Of a stretch of DNA of 64,000 nt, positions 1-9,235 are shown piece after piece. The position numbers and the translations under genes were made by a program. The notes below the pieces were generated by a model. That model made no database searches. It was not told the DNA's origin and saw only the letters and a list, made by a program, of their open reading frames with translations. The number at the start of each line of letters is the position of its first letter. Positions within the stretch are counted from its first letter, which is position 1. Source of the DNA: Chitinophaga sp. XS-30 (GTDB lineage Bacteria; Bacteroidota; Bacteroidia; Chitinophagales; Chitinophagaceae); NCBI RefSeq assembly GCF_008086345.1, contig NZ_CP043006.1, positions 5,702,032 to 5,766,031 on the forward strand, written 5' to 3'.

Positions 1-212
1 TCCCGGTATCGCAGACGGAACAGCTGAATAACAGCCACGTCCTGCCGGAGCATATCAAAGCACAGATTCCCGCTTTCATCCCGTTGAACCGCGGCATGGA
101 TGACTTTACCTATGACAAGGACAACGGTATCGTGACCATGGCATACGACATGAACAAAGTGCTCGTAGCAAACAAACTGGCTGCGGAAATTTTCCCATTC
201 ATCCATCAATAA
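1..212 (+). CDS. C-terminal end of an unidentified protein (partial, starts before the window)
   Basis: The frame is open from base 3 to a TAA at 210-212 and gives about 69 residues ending in FPFIHQ. It is not among the longer predicted frames because its start is outside the window. The visible part is soluble-looking with no repeats or membrane segment, and I do not recognise the family. Its stop lies 9 bases before the ATG of the phosphodiesterase at 222 on the same strand, so the two are very likely co-transcribed. Confidence 0.75.
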   Translation, partial: PVSQTEQLNNSHVLPEHIKAQIPAFIPLNRGMDDFTYDKDNGIVTMAYDMNKVLVANKLAAEIFPFIHQ

Positions 213-221
213 ACACTATTC

Positions 222-1571
222 ATGAAAAAAAAGATCTTTCTATACTGCGCCATACTCCTTCTGTCCATACCTGTATTTGCGCAGAAAGCAAAATACGTGG
301 TACTGGTGAGCGTAGACGGGTTTCGCCCGGATTTCTACCTGGACCCTTCCTGGCCAGCCCCCAACATGCAGCAGATGCTGCAGAATGGCGTGTATGCCCA
401 GGGGGTGAGAGGCGTTTTCCCTACGGTCACCTATCCTTCACATACCACATTGATCACCGGCGTGATGCCGGGGAAGCACGGCATCGTGTACAATACCCCC
501 TTTGAGCCGGGCGGCCAGACAGGCCGCTGGTATATGGAAGCAAAGGAAATCAAGGCGGAGACCCTGTGGGACGTTCTGCATAAAGCCGGTCTTGCTTCCG
601 CGGCCGTATCCTGGCCGGTATCCACCGGAGCGCCGATCACCTACAACCTCCCGGAAACCTGGTCGTCCGCCACGCCCGGCGACCGGAGAGGCGCTACCAG
701 TGAACATGCTACACCAAAAGGACTGTTTGAGGAAGTACAGGAATTTGCCACGGGTAAACTCGAAGCCAACGACCTCAGCCTGAAATATAACGGCATGAAT
801 GAGAACCTTGCGAGGATGACCGCGTACATCATCAAAAAATACAAGCCACGCCTGACGGCCGTACACCTTCCCTGTACCGATGGCGCCCAGCATGCAGAAG
901 GAAGGGAAGGCAAGGGCGTAAGGATCGCCGTAGCATCTGCAGACCATGCCATTGGCACCATACTGGAAGCACTGGACAAAGCAGGCATCAGGGACAGCAC
1001 TGCAGTGATCATTACCGGCGATCATGGTTTTGTTGACACCCATACGGGCATCTCCCCGAACGTATGGCTGCAGCAGGCGGGACTGACCGGCAAGACAGCG
1101 GACCGCGGCAACTGGAAAGCCACTTTTCTTTCCTCCGGCGGTGCGGCTTTTCTGCATCTGAAAGATCCGAAGGATAAACAGACATTGCAGCAGGTCAGGA
1201 ACATCCTGGCCGCGCTTCCCCCGGCGCAACAGGCGCTTTTCCGGATACTGGACCGCAGTGAGCTGGACAAAGCGGGTGCAAACCCGGAAGCAGCGTTGGC
1301 GCTCACGGGGAAACAGGGCATCCGTTTCAATAATTCAGCGGACGGACCTGTATTCAGCGCCGCGCCCGGCGGAGCACATGGCTATTTCTCCGACTTCGAC
1401 GAAATCCGCACCGGATTCATCGGCAGCGGGGCAGGCTTCAGCAAACACGGCGTGTACCCGGAGATCGGGCTGGAAGATATTGCGCCGCTTGTGGCGGAAT
1501 TGCTGGGGGTTCGGCTGGAACAGGCTGATGGGGTGGTGTACCCGGGGATGTTTGTTTCGGAGAGGAAGTAA
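222..1571 (+). CDS. Ectonucleotide pyrophosphatase/phosphodiesterase (alkaline phosphatase superfamily)
   Basis: The 449-residue protein has a cleavable signal peptide (about residues 1-20, ending in VFAQ), so it acts in the periplasm or outside the cell. It carries the NPP zinc-site pattern: VSVDGFRPDF near the N-terminus, the nucleophile region PTVTYPSHTT, the metal ligands in TDGAQH and TGDHGF, and a late GAHGY histidine. NPP family enzymes hydrolyse phosphodiester or pyrophosphate bonds of nucleotides or phospholipid head groups; the substrate cannot be read from sequence. Length is normal for bacterial NPPs. It follows the preceding gene by 9 bases and ends at a strong terminator. Confidence 0.9.
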   Translation: MKKKIFLYCAILLLSIPVFAQKAKYVVLVSVDGFRPDFYLDPSWPAPNMQQMLQNGVYAQGVRGVFPTVTYPSHTTLITGVMPGKHGIVYNTPFEPGGQTGRWYMEAKEIKAETLWDVLHKAGLASAAVSWPVSTGAPITYNLPETWSSATPGDRRGATSEHATPKGLFEEVQEFATGKLEANDLSLKYNGMNENLARMTAYIIKKYKPRLTAVHLPCTDGAQHAEGREGKGVRIAVASADHAIGTILEALDKAGIRDSTAVIITGDHGFVDTHTGISPNVWLQQAGLTGKTADRGNWKATFLSSGGAAFLHLKDPKDKQTLQQVRNILAALPPAQQALFRILDRSELDKAGANPEAALALTGKQGIRFNNSADGPVFSAAPGGAHGYFSDFDEIRTGFIGSGAGFSKHGVYPEIGLEDIAPLVAELLGVRLEQADGVVYPGMFVSERK

Positions 1572-1583
1572 GGATGATGGAAA

Positions 1584-1622
1584 GGGCGGTTATGCGGTGA
1601 TACGGATAGCCGCCTTTTTTTG
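1584..1622 (+). terminator. Rho-independent terminator after the phosphodiesterase gene
   Basis: A GGCGG...CCGCC stem (1585-1614), extended by inner TAT/ATA pairing, is followed by a run of seven or eight T. It lies just after the stop codon at 1571. Confidence 0.75.
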
Positions 1623-1637
1623 GATAAAATTAAGTAA

Positions 1638-1671
1638 GGGCCGCATCCTTCCGGATACGGCCCGCTTTTTT
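1638..1671 (+). terminator. Second hairpin terminator in the convergent gap
   Basis: GGGCCGCATCC pairs with GGATACGGCCC (one mismatch) around a TTCC loop, followed by GCTTTTTT. It sits between two convergent genes and may back up the preceding terminator or also act on the minus-strand TPR operon. Confidence 0.65.
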
Positions 1672-1758
1672 GGGGTGGATGCAAGTTACCGGCAGGCTGT
1701 GCCTTGAGGTAACGGCTGCGCTTTTCTGGTTGATGACTCGCGGCTTTAGAGGAGCGGA

Positions 1759-3459
1759 TCAATATTTTCGTGAACTTTCTATTTTCATGTCGGCCCATTG
1801 CCAGGCTTTTTTAAACCGGGCGTTAACGGCCCTGGCCTCAGCATCTTTCCCCTGCCCTTTCAGACTGTTGAACAATCCTTTCAGCGCCCACCCGTTCTCT
1901 TTGAACGTTTCCAGGTCGTTCCGGAATACGGTTTCCGCTTCCGCGAATTTCCCTGCTTTCACAAGCCAGTGGCCCAGCGAGAGGCGGACGGAGAAAAACC
2001 AGTCCGGCGGCTCTGTATAGGTCAGCTGGTCTTCTATAGCGATCGCTTTTGAAAAGCGGTCCACTGCCGTTGCGTAATCGCCCTTGTGCCCTGCTATCTC
2101 TCCTTCGAGGTTGTAAGCAGCAATATTCACGAGGTCTTCCACGGTATTCATGTCCCAGACAGACAGTTCTTTCAGTTCATCTTTCGCAGCGATCTTTTGC
2201 AGCGCTTTCATTTCTGTGCCGGCAGCCTGCAGATCGCCTTTGGCGGCGTATGCCATTCCCCGGGCATAGTGCCAGATGGCGGAGGGATACAGCAGCGGCT
2301 CTCCGGGATGCGGCTCCTGCAATATTTCATCCCAGCGGCCCAGGTGTACCATCACATACAAAGGGATGATATAGAAATGTTGTACACCGGCAAGCTCCGC
2401 GAGGTATTTCCTGTCGGCTTTGCGGGACACCATTCTGGCGGCATCCAGCGCCTTCTGGCCGCTGCCTTCCAGGAATGCACAGGCGGCGAGGAAATGGATG
2501 TTATGCGGATAAAGCACCAGGGGATAGAACCCTTCCGCGCGGCACTGCGCAATATAGGTGCTGTCTGCCTGCGACGCCTTTTCATTCGCCACCACACCTT
2601 TGTGATATTGCCCGGTACGGATGTAGGTGTGGGAAGGCATATGCACCAGGTGCCCTGCGGCGGGCATCGCCGTTCGCAGTTTATCAGCGTACGGCAATGC
2701 TACTTCGGCATGCTTCGATGCTTCCGTGGCATGGATGTAGTAATGCATTGCTCCGGGGTGCGATGGCGCTTTCTGCAGGATACTTTCGATCACTGCCAGT
2801 ATCTCCGGGGTCCAGGGTTGAGGGGTGCCGTCCTTCATCCAGAGGTCCCAGGGATGGAGGTTCATCAATGCATCTGCATAGATGGAAGCAATATCCATGT
2901 CTTCCGGATATTGCAGGTGCGCTTCTTTCAGCGCCTGTGCATAAGCCTCGTAGTATGGGGCGATATCTTCCACTTCTTCCTGCGGGAAACGGACGGTCAT
3001 GGTATGAATGAGCGCTTTTTCCTTCGGGGTTGTGCCGGCGGAGTATTTGACGGCGTTGCCGATCGCTTCGTTGATGTCCGCCAGGCTGGAGGGGTTTAGT
3101 GGAACATTGTAATTCGGGCCAAGCACCATCGCTATTCCCCAATATGCCATAGCGCAGGTGGAATCATGTTTCAGGGCGGTCCGGAAAGACCGGAATGCCT
3201 CGCCGTGGTTGAAACCATAGGTCAGCGCCAGCCCCTGGTCAAAGAACTTTTGCGCACTGTCTGAACCCGTAGTGATCTTGTAATGCAGGTTGCCCAGCCC
3301 TTTCAGCAAAGGGGCATCACCGTTCTTCCAGATATCCGGATCAAAAGACGGGGCACAGTAAATAAAGGTCCTTTTCTTCGCCGCCGGCACTTCCCTGGAA
3401 GAGATGGCCTTCCAGATGCCCAGTGTCAGCAAAGTGGTCAGTAATAGATAAATTTTCAT
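1759..3459 (-). CDS. Secreted tetratricopeptide-repeat protein
   Basis: The 566-residue protein starts with a short signal peptide or anchor (about 1-21) and has several TPR-like helical pairs: one early (FDQGLALTYGFNHGEAFRSF, about 75-110), more in the middle (HLGRWDEI, YARGMAYAAKGDLQAAG) and more near the C-terminus (KAGKFAEAETVF). Such proteins usually act as periplasmic scaffolds; no catalytic motif is visible. It starts 9 bases after the alpha/beta hydrolase stop, so it is the second gene of an operon whose promoter and possible response-regulator site lie upstream of 4401. Confidence 0.85.
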   Translation of the reverse strand: MKIYLLLTTLLTLGIWKAISSREVPAAKKRTFIYCAPSFDPDIWKNGDAPLLKGLGNLHYKITTGSDSAQKFFDQGLALTYGFNHGEAFRSFRTALKHDSTCAMAYWGIAMVLGPNYNVPLNPSSLADINEAIGNAVKYSAGTTPKEKALIHTMTVRFPQEEVEDIAPYYEAYAQALKEAHLQYPEDMDIASIYADALMNLHPWDLWMKDGTPQPWTPEILAVIESILQKAPSHPGAMHYYIHATEASKHAEVALPYADKLRTAMPAAGHLVHMPSHTYIRTGQYHKGVVANEKASQADSTYIAQCRAEGFYPLVLYPHNIHFLAACAFLEGSGQKALDAARMVSRKADRKYLAELAGVQHFYIIPLYVMVHLGRWDEILQEPHPGEPLLYPSAIWHYARGMAYAAKGDLQAAGTEMKALQKIAAKDELKELSVWDMNTVEDLVNIAAYNLEGEIAGHKGDYATAVDRFSKAIAIEDQLTYTEPPDWFFSVRLSLGHWLVKAGKFAEAETVFRNDLETFKENGWALKGLFNSLKGQGKDAEARAVNARFKKAWQWADMKIESSRKY

Positions 3460-3468
3460 GACGTGTAT

Positions 3469-4401
3469 TTATTTAAGCTGGGTGTTCAGCGTTTCTATAA
3501 AGGCAAGCAGATCTTCCGCAAAGCGTTCCGGTTCTTCCCAGTGGACACCGTGGCCCGCATCGGGGTAAGTGATGAATTTCACATTCCTGATGGCGGTTGC
3601 CAGCTCTTCCTGGTCGCTCATCGGAATGATCACGTCTTTGCCGCCATAAACGATGAGGGTAGGCAAATCTGCTTTTTTCAGCTCGTGCAGATAATCTGCA
3701 GGCATCATTCCTTTTATGGCTTCGATCCATACCCTTGCGGGTACTTTCCTGCTTTCGGAAACGTAACGGTCCAGCTCGGCCTGATCCAGTTCCCTGGCCA
3801 GTGTGCTTTTCTGGAATTCCAGGACGAATGTCGAATCAACTGGGTCTTTCAGTTGTTTGACGATCTCGCAAAACTCCAGCAGGCCCGGATTGTTCCTGAA
3901 GCAGGCGATGGCCCCGGCCAGTACCAGTCCTTTTGTTCTTTCAGGATGATCGATCGCGAAACGTTGCGCGATGAGCGACCCCATCGAATGCCCGGCAATG
4001 ATGGCGGAAGGAATTTGCAACTGGTCCATGAAAGCAGCCAGGTCCGCCGAGAAATCCGCCGGAGCATATCCGTTAATGGGACGGGAGGACAGGCCGTGGC
4101 CACGCTGGGAGAGTGAAAAAACGTGTACTGACGGCGGGAGATGGCGCATGACCTGCTCATAGGAGTACCAGGAATCTGTGTACCCGTGCAGAAAGATCAC
4201 CGGCGTTCCCGAGGCTGCGCCCTGTTCCGCATATTGTATATCCACTCCCGCAGGAAGGCTGATGGTTTTGACAACCGGCGCTATCACGGGCGGCTGCCCG
4301 CCGGCCTGTCCGGCCCCGACCGTAGCCTGACCCAGAGAAAAATGGCAGCTGACCAGGCCAATGGCCAGCAGCAGAAAATCACGATTTTGCATGGTGTTCA
4401 T
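3469..4401 (-). CDS. Secreted alpha/beta-fold hydrolase
   Basis: The 310-residue protein has an N-terminal signal peptide and a complete alpha/beta hydrolase pattern. HGYTDSW is the oxyanion loop, GHSMGS the nucleophile elbow, the acid lies in YGGKDVIIP, and the histidine in DAGHGVHW. It resembles esterases and haloperoxidase-like hydrolases of the MhpC/BioH type; the substrate is unknown. The first ATG (4401) is used, though a second ATG three codons on (4392) is possible. First gene of a two-gene operon with the TPR protein, preceded by a good Bacteroidota promoter and a CCCC-N6-GGGG inverted repeat. Confidence 0.9.
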   Translation of the reverse strand: MNTMQNRDFLLLAIGLVSCHFSLGQATVGAGQAGGQPPVIAPVVKTISLPAGVDIQYAEQGAASGTPVIFLHGYTDSWYSYEQVMRHLPPSVHVFSLSQRGHGLSSRPINGYAPADFSADLAAFMDQLQIPSAIIAGHSMGSLIAQRFAIDHPERTKGLVLAGAIACFRNNPGLLEFCEIVKQLKDPVDSTFVLEFQKSTLARELDQAELDRYVSESRKVPARVWIEAIKGMMPADYLHELKKADLPTLIVYGGKDVIIPMSDQEELATAIRNVKFITYPDAGHGVHWEEPERFAEDLLAFIETLNTQLK

Positions 4402-4419
4402 TTGAAGTCAACAATAATG

Positions 4420-4450
4420 CAAAGCTACCCTCATGAACAAAGGGTAGCAA
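4420..4450 (-). promoter_or_regulatory. Bacteroidota-type promoter of the hydrolase-TPR operon
   Basis: Read on the minus strand, TAGCTTTG (4420-4427) matches the -7 box TAnnTTTG. A TTG (4448-4450) lies 20 bases upstream as the -33 element. The start codon at 4401 is 18 bases downstream of the box. Confidence 0.6.
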
Positions 4451-4473
4451 TCCCGCAAGCAGGTAATCTGTAT

Positions 4474-4487
4474 CCCCGAATGCGGGG
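4474..4487. promoter_or_regulatory. CCCC-N6-GGGG inverted repeat upstream of the hydrolase operon
   Basis: CCCC GAATGC GGGG. It lies about 57 bases upstream of the -7 box of the hydrolase operon, a typical activator position. Similar sites precede the response regulator (5217-5230) and the sensor kinase (8331-8344). Confidence 0.5.
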
Positions 4488-4516
4488 AGTAGATAAGTTT
4501 ACCGTCTGGAACGGTA

Positions 4517-5164
4517 TTATACAATGCGGTTATGAATGGCTTTTGCCACTACTTCGGTGAGAGAAGCCACATGCAATTTTTCGTAAATCTTTTTTACATG
4601 GGAGCGTACGGTTTCATAGCTGATGGACAGCTCCGCGGCGATCATCTTGTAGCTCAGGCCGTTCACCAATGCCGCCAGCACTTCTTTTTCGCGGGGAGTG
4701 AGCTGGTAATCAGTTTTTACTTCCGGGCGTATATGAGCGGCCACGGTCTGCATTTTGCCCAGCACTTTACGGGCGATGGAGGGGCTCATGGGGGAGCCGC
4801 CATGTTGTAATTCCCGGATGGAATCCAGGAGCCGGGTATGCAGGAAGCTTTTGAGGATATAACCGGAAGCGCCGCCACAGATCGAATCGAATACCCGGTC
4901 ATCATCTTCAAAAACAGTTTGCATGAGTATCTGTATCTGCGGGAATTCTCTTTTTATTTTCACAACGGCCTCTATACCCGTCATGCCCGGCATTTCGATG
5001 TCCATCAGAATGATATCGGGGCGGCATTCCCGCACGTCCTCCACACAATCCAGCACATGTGAAAAGGAGCCCGCGACTTCAAATTCGGGGGCGGTGGAAA
5101 GCAGCAGGGCGATGCTTTCCCGGATATTCTTGTTGTCATCGAATATGGCGATCCGCAGGCTCAT
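4517..5164 (-). CDS. NarL/FixJ-family response regulator
   Basis: The 215-residue protein has a receiver domain (residues 1-125) with acidic residues D9/D10 and phospho-acceptor Asp55 in ILMDIEMPGMTG. A LuxR-type helix-turn-helix (about 150-210, LTPREKEVL ... ETVRSHVKKIYEKL) follows. It is the cognate partner of the histidine kinase encoded just upstream (59-base gap, same strand). The overlap of a CCCC-N6-GGGG repeat with the end of the kinase gene suggests it may have its own autoregulated promoter. Confidence 0.92.
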   Translation of the reverse strand: MSLRIAIFDDNKNIRESIALLLSTAPEFEVAGSFSHVLDCVEDVRECRPDIILMDIEMPGMTGIEAVVKIKREFPQIQILMQTVFEDDDRVFDSICGGASGYILKSFLHTRLLDSIRELQHGGSPMSPSIARKVLGKMQTVAAHIRPEVKTDYQLTPREKEVLAALVNGLSYKMIAAELSISYETVRSHVKKIYEKLHVASLTEVVAKAIHNRIV

Positions 5165-5216
5165 GGACAGATTTGGTTGTTTATATAAAGTTCCGTTAAA
5201 TTAACGGGAATAACAT

Positions 5217-5230
5217 CCCCAAATCAGGGG
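5217..5230. promoter_or_regulatory. CCCC-N6-GGGG inverted repeat upstream of the response regulator
   Basis: CCCC AAATCA GGGG. The repeat covers the stop codon of the kinase gene (5224-5226) and is centred 59 bases upstream of the regulator ATG. Confidence 0.5.
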
Positions 5231-8200
5231 ATAGGGAATGTTAATGTAAGGCAGGTGCCCGCACCGGGAACACTGGTGACCGTGCAACTCCCCTGCATTT
5301 CAGCAGCCCTGCGCTGCATGTTCTGCAAGCCGTTGCCGGAGAGCGTACTGGTTTTCCCCATCTGCTGCGGGTCAAAGCCCTGCCCATCATCCTTCACCTC
5401 CAGGCGCAGCATGCGGGGCGCTCCCTTTATTTCCGCCACTTCCACCCAAAGATTGCGGCATTGCGCGTATTTATGGGCATTGTTCACCGCTTCCTTGAAA
5501 ATGAGATAGAAGTTCTTTCTCTTTGTCATCTCCAGGTTCAGGTGCTGTACACCGGCGCTGCAATGCATGTGAAAGCTCACGCCCTGGGCGGTGAGCAAGG
5601 GCCGGGCAAAGGAATCCATTCTTTGCAGGATGGTGTGCATATGGTCGTTACGCGGGTTGATGGTCCAGACGGTATCGCTCAGTTCCCCGATCATCTCCCC
5701 GCAGGTATCACGGATCTTTTCCAGTGTACTGCGGAGGTCCGCCGTCTTGTGCTGCTGCAGATAGATCTGCGCCACCTCGCTGTACACTCCTATGCTGCTG
5801 AGGGTAGAACCAACATTATCATGCAGGTCCTGCGCAATCTTGTTACGGATGGCCTGCTTCTCCAGCAGTACATTGATCCGGTACCGGTACGCCATATATG
5901 CAGCAGCGGCTACGGCAACAGCACACAGCAGGAAAAACCACCATGATCTCCAGAATGGCGGAATGATGTGTATGCGGATGGCCGAATACGTCTCGCCCCA
6001 ATCACCTTTCCTGTTGCTGGCCTTCACCTTCAGTGTGTAGTGCCCTCCAGGCAGATTGGAATAGCTGGCAAAATTGCGGTCACCAGCTTCTGTCCAGCTG
6101 TTATCGAAACCCTCCAGCATGTAGGCATAGCTGGTATTGCGCTGTATGAACTCCGGCGCGGAAAAAACGAACGTAAAATAATTCCTGTTGAATGGAAGCC
6201 TGATCTCCTTTTCCAGCAGGTATTCACTGAAGGAAGTATTGAAGATGCGGAAATCCGTGAAACAAACACCGGGGTAACCGGTATCTTCACCGATATCTTC
6301 CGGCCGGAAGGCTACGAGATAGTTATTCCCGGCCACATACATCCGTCCCTCCGCATCCCCGAATATATTGCCGCTCACACCGCCGGACCTTTCGATATCC
6401 GGCAGGCGGAAAACGGAATACCGCTGCCGTGCCGGATCATATTTATGGAGAAGGCCGTTGCTGACCATCCAGATATGCTGCTGTGCATCCAGCCGGAGGC
6501 CTTCCAGCAGATTGGCGGATGCGGCAATATGGGTGAATGTTCCGGATGAAGGATCGAAGCGGTTCAATCCACCGCCATAAGTGCTGACCCAAAGATAACC
6601 CCGGGCGTCTTCCGCGATATCGTACACGTTGTTGTTGCTGAGGGTGCCACGGGCGGAGGGATCGTTGCGGTGATAACGCAGGTACGGATGAGGGTTCTTT
6701 TGCCACTCCCCCAGGCCGGTTTTTCCGGTGGCCATCCAGATGCGGCCGGCGGCGGTTTTGTACAGCTTCCGGATCAGGTGGTCCTGCAGGTTAAAACGGC
6801 GGATGATTCCGGCGGACGAGTCTGCCCGCGAGGTCCAGCGCCGCGTGACGAGATCGTACCAGGCAATGTAATGCCCGTATGGCACAACGATCAGTGCGGG
6901 GTGCCCCGCTATCTCATCTTTGATGATAGATGTGATCCTGGAGTCGATGATATTATGAATGACCGGATCTTTTTCAGTGCCGGGCAGCAGGGTCAGTGAA
7001 AAATCCCGGGGATCGCAGCGGAACAGGGAAAAGCTGGTGCCGAGATAGACGATGCCGTCATCATCCCGGAAAATTTTTGAAACGGCCAGCCGTTGCCCTT
7101 TATAAATCAGCGGAACATGCCGGAAGCTGCTGCTGCCAGGTTTCCTGACATACAGCCCATCGCTTGTACCGGCCCAGAGATCTCCGTTCACAGACCGGAG
7201 GTCGTATATCTTCAGTTCCTTCCCGTCAGGGTCCAGGAACTGTTGTGTGAACGGTTGCCTGCCGGGATGGCAGATGCTTACGCCCCGGTTGGTCCCCAGC
7301 CATACAAGGCCATCGCGCCCCTGGTAGATGCAGTTGATCCGGTTATCCGCTATAGTGCCTTCCCGCGCGGGGTCATAACGGAAATGGCTGTACGTATTCC
7401 CGCGGGTATCGAAGATCGTCAGTCCGCTGCTTTTCCCGCCCATCCATATCCTGCCGGCGGTATCCTCTGCAAAGGCCAGTATCTCGTCGGCCGGAGCGGC
7501 ATAAGCTTGTTCCCTTCGCTGTTCCGCATCAACATGATACAGCACTTTGTCCCAGGAGCCGAACCAGATATTGCCCCGTTTGTCTTTGAACAGGGAACTG
7601 ACCGCTGCATGGGGAAGCCCGGCGTAGAGGTCATTATACCGGTCATCCATCCGGTAGCCGAGGTCGCGGGTACTGACTTTCAGTATCCCCCCTCCCTGGC
7701 GGCCTACCCAGAGGGTATCCCTGTCGTCAATTGTCAGGGCCAGCGCGTAGCGGGTGCCCCGTGGTACGGGAGATGTGAACCGCCCCGTACGCTTATCGAA
7801 ACGCAGTACCCGCTGGCCGCCGGTGGCCAGCCAGAGATACCCTGCATGGTCCTGCACCATGGCATTGATGATATTGACGGGAATGGAGCTGGTGTCTTTC
7901 GGGATATGCCGGTACTGCCGGAATTGCCTGGCGGCAGGAAGACGGTAGTCATACCGCGTCAAACCGGCATCCGCCGTTGCGATCCACAATACACCTTCTT
8001 CATCTTCCAGCAATGCCGTGATAATATTGCCGGAGAGCGTAGATGTATCCCGCGGATCATTCCTGAAAAGGGTAAAGTACTTTCCATCAAATCGGTTCAA
8101 CCCGTCTTCTGTACCTATCCAGATAAATCCTCTTTTGTCCTGCAGGATGCAATTCACTTTGTTGTGCGACAGGCCGTTCTGTACCGACAATCGGGAGAAT

Positions 8201-8274
8201 ACCAGCTGCGGCTCCTGCGCACGGAGAAATGCACAGAAAAAGAAGCAAAGAATGGTCAGTGATCTGCTGAGCAT
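5224..8274 (-). CDS. Two-component sensor histidine kinase with periplasmic beta-propeller
   Basis: The 1016-residue protein begins with a signal peptide (about 1-19). A long series of reg_prop propeller blades (DxxGxIWxGT-like repeats, about 30-690) and a Y_Y_Y immunoglobulin-like domain (about 700-765, ending IHIIPPFW) follow. One membrane helix lies at about 770-792. A HisKA_3 dimerisation domain has the phospho-acceptor His818 in DLHDNVGS, and the HATPase domain contains EAVNNAHKYA and DDGQGF. There is no receiver or AraC domain, so this is a classical kinase, not a hybrid. In this group such sensors often perceive carbohydrate or envelope signals; the ligand is unknown. The response regulator is immediately downstream. 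Confidence 0.93.
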   Translation of the reverse strand: MLSRSLTILCFFFCAFLRAQEPQLVFSRLSVQNGLSHNKVNCILQDKRGFIWIGTEDGLNRFDGKYFTLFRNDPRDTSTLSGNIITALLEDEEGVLWIATADAGLTRYDYRLPAARQFRQYRHIPKDTSSIPVNIINAMVQDHAGYLWLATGGQRVLRFDKRTGRFTSPVPRGTRYALALTIDDRDTLWVGRQGGGILKVSTRDLGYRMDDRYNDLYAGLPHAAVSSLFKDKRGNIWFGSWDKVLYHVDAEQRREQAYAAPADEILAFAEDTAGRIWMGGKSSGLTIFDTRGNTYSHFRYDPAREGTIADNRINCIYQGRDGLVWLGTNRGVSICHPGRQPFTQQFLDPDGKELKIYDLRSVNGDLWAGTSDGLYVRKPGSSSFRHVPLIYKGQRLAVSKIFRDDDGIVYLGTSFSLFRCDPRDFSLTLLPGTEKDPVIHNIIDSRITSIIKDEIAGHPALIVVPYGHYIAWYDLVTRRWTSRADSSAGIIRRFNLQDHLIRKLYKTAAGRIWMATGKTGLGEWQKNPHPYLRYHRNDPSARGTLSNNNVYDIAEDARGYLWVSTYGGGLNRFDPSSGTFTHIAASANLLEGLRLDAQQHIWMVSNGLLHKYDPARQRYSVFRLPDIERSGGVSGNIFGDAEGRMYVAGNNYLVAFRPEDIGEDTGYPGVCFTDFRIFNTSFSEYLLEKEIRLPFNRNYFTFVFSAPEFIQRNTSYAYMLEGFDNSWTEAGDRNFASYSNLPGGHYTLKVKASNRKGDWGETYSAIRIHIIPPFWRSWWFFLLCAVAVAAAAYMAYRYRINVLLEKQAIRNKIAQDLHDNVGSTLSSIGVYSEVAQIYLQQHKTADLRSTLEKIRDTCGEMIGELSDTVWTINPRNDHMHTILQRMDSFARPLLTAQGVSFHMHCSAGVQHLNLEMTKRKNFYLIFKEAVNNAHKYAQCRNLWVEVAEIKGAPRMLRLEVKDDGQGFDPQQMGKTSTLSGNGLQNMQRRAAEMQGSCTVTSVPGAGTCLTLTFPIP

Positions 8275-8330
8275 GCGAGGGGTTATGTGGAATAAACATA
8301 AAAGTACGGGTATTTGGACGGTGATACAAC

Positions 8331-8344
8331 CCCCTAATCCGGGG
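8331..8344. promoter_or_regulatory. CCCC-N6-GGGG inverted repeat upstream of the sensor kinase
   Basis: CCCC TAATCC GGGG, centred about 63 bases upstream of the kinase ATG and just before the stop of the neighbouring lipoprotein gene. It shares the NAATNN core with the sites at 4474 and 5217. A near-match -7 box (TATGTTTA) lies at 8293-8300 on the minus strand. Confidence 0.5.
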
Positions 8345-8349
8345 AGGCA

Positions 8350-9189
8350 TTAAGGTTGGACGGGATACCGGAAAAAATCACAAACCTCTTCATCGCACAA
8401 CAACGCTTTATAAACCGGGTGTTGCAGCACCTCCGTATAGTCCATCCAGCGGCCGTCCACCCTGATCCTGCGGTACACCAGCCGTATGCCGTGGCTATAG
8501 TCCACATACCAGTTCACATGCCCGGTGTACAACGGCTGAATGGGTTTGCCGTCTGACTTGTGCCAGCCGTAAATAGCTACCCGGTTGGGCCTGGGATCGC
8601 GGGAGACCTTTCCGCTAAGCACGACATCTTTTTTGATCCCTGCTATCAGCCCTTTTCTCCCTTTGCGCTGGCCTTCTATGATGAGGTGATGATGGCGGAA
8701 GATAATAGCACTGTCCCGGAAAGCATACAACGGCACCGGTTCCAGCCGCACAACCGCCTGTTGCCAGATATCGCTGACCATTTTGCGGGTGGGCAGAAAG
8801 CATTGCAGGCTGTCCGCTATCCGCTGCGCCGTCATGGGTGTTAACGGCAAACGTACAAAATCGTCGTTGCCGCCAATGGCCAGATAGTCCGGCGCCACAT
8901 ACCAGGTGGCCCTGATCTTTTTGCCATTGCTGTCCGTTACGGACGTATGCACCGGCACAAATTTTCTCAGGAAGTCAGGGATGTTGCCGGACAGTATCTC
9001 GTGCAGCGCGAGCGGCTCCCGGGTATGCCATACCATGCTGTCTATCTGCCGGTAGAATGCCGTACCGGTGACCGCATCGGCCGGCCGGGGCGGAAGCGGA
9101 AGACGGTAAGCGCTGCGGCAGGAGAAGAACAGTACCGGCAGGCAGAGAAAACATATTGTGCGGTAGCGGGTGATCATGATCTGCATCAC
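8350..9189 (-). CDS. Lipoprotein of unknown function
   Basis: The 279-residue protein has a lipobox ending in LFFSC (Cys24), so it should be lipid-anchored in the envelope. The first residues MMQIM leave several ATG choices; the one at 9177 (MITRYR) gives a more typical signal peptide. The rest is basic and rich in beta-prone segments (VVLSGKVSRDP, IYGWHKSDGKPIQPLY). I do not recognise the family. It lies upstream of the sensor kinase on the same strand, and read-through is possible. Confidence 0.75.
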   Translation of the reverse strand: MMQIMITRYRTICFLCLPVLFFSCRSAYRLPLPPRPADAVTGTAFYRQIDSMVWHTREPLALHEILSGNIPDFLRKFVPVHTSVTDSNGKKIRATWYVAPDYLAIGGNDDFVRLPLTPMTAQRIADSLQCFLPTRKMVSDIWQQAVVRLEPVPLYAFRDSAIIFRHHHLIIEGQRKGRKGLIAGIKKDVVLSGKVSRDPRPNRVAIYGWHKSDGKPIQPLYTGHVNWYVDYSHGIRLVYRRIRVDGRWMDYTEVLQHPVYKALLCDEEVCDFFRYPVQP

Positions 9190-9235
9190 ATTAAGCTACG
9201 CAATTTATTTTATGCATGCCAGCAGTAAATAAAAA

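Noticed and set aside
438-1229. Long minus-strand ORF opposite the phosphodiesterase gene
   Set aside because: Antisense shadow; composition follows the real gene, and no family features are visible. Similar long shadows lie opposite the kinase, the SusC genes and the NHL/beta-helix genes.
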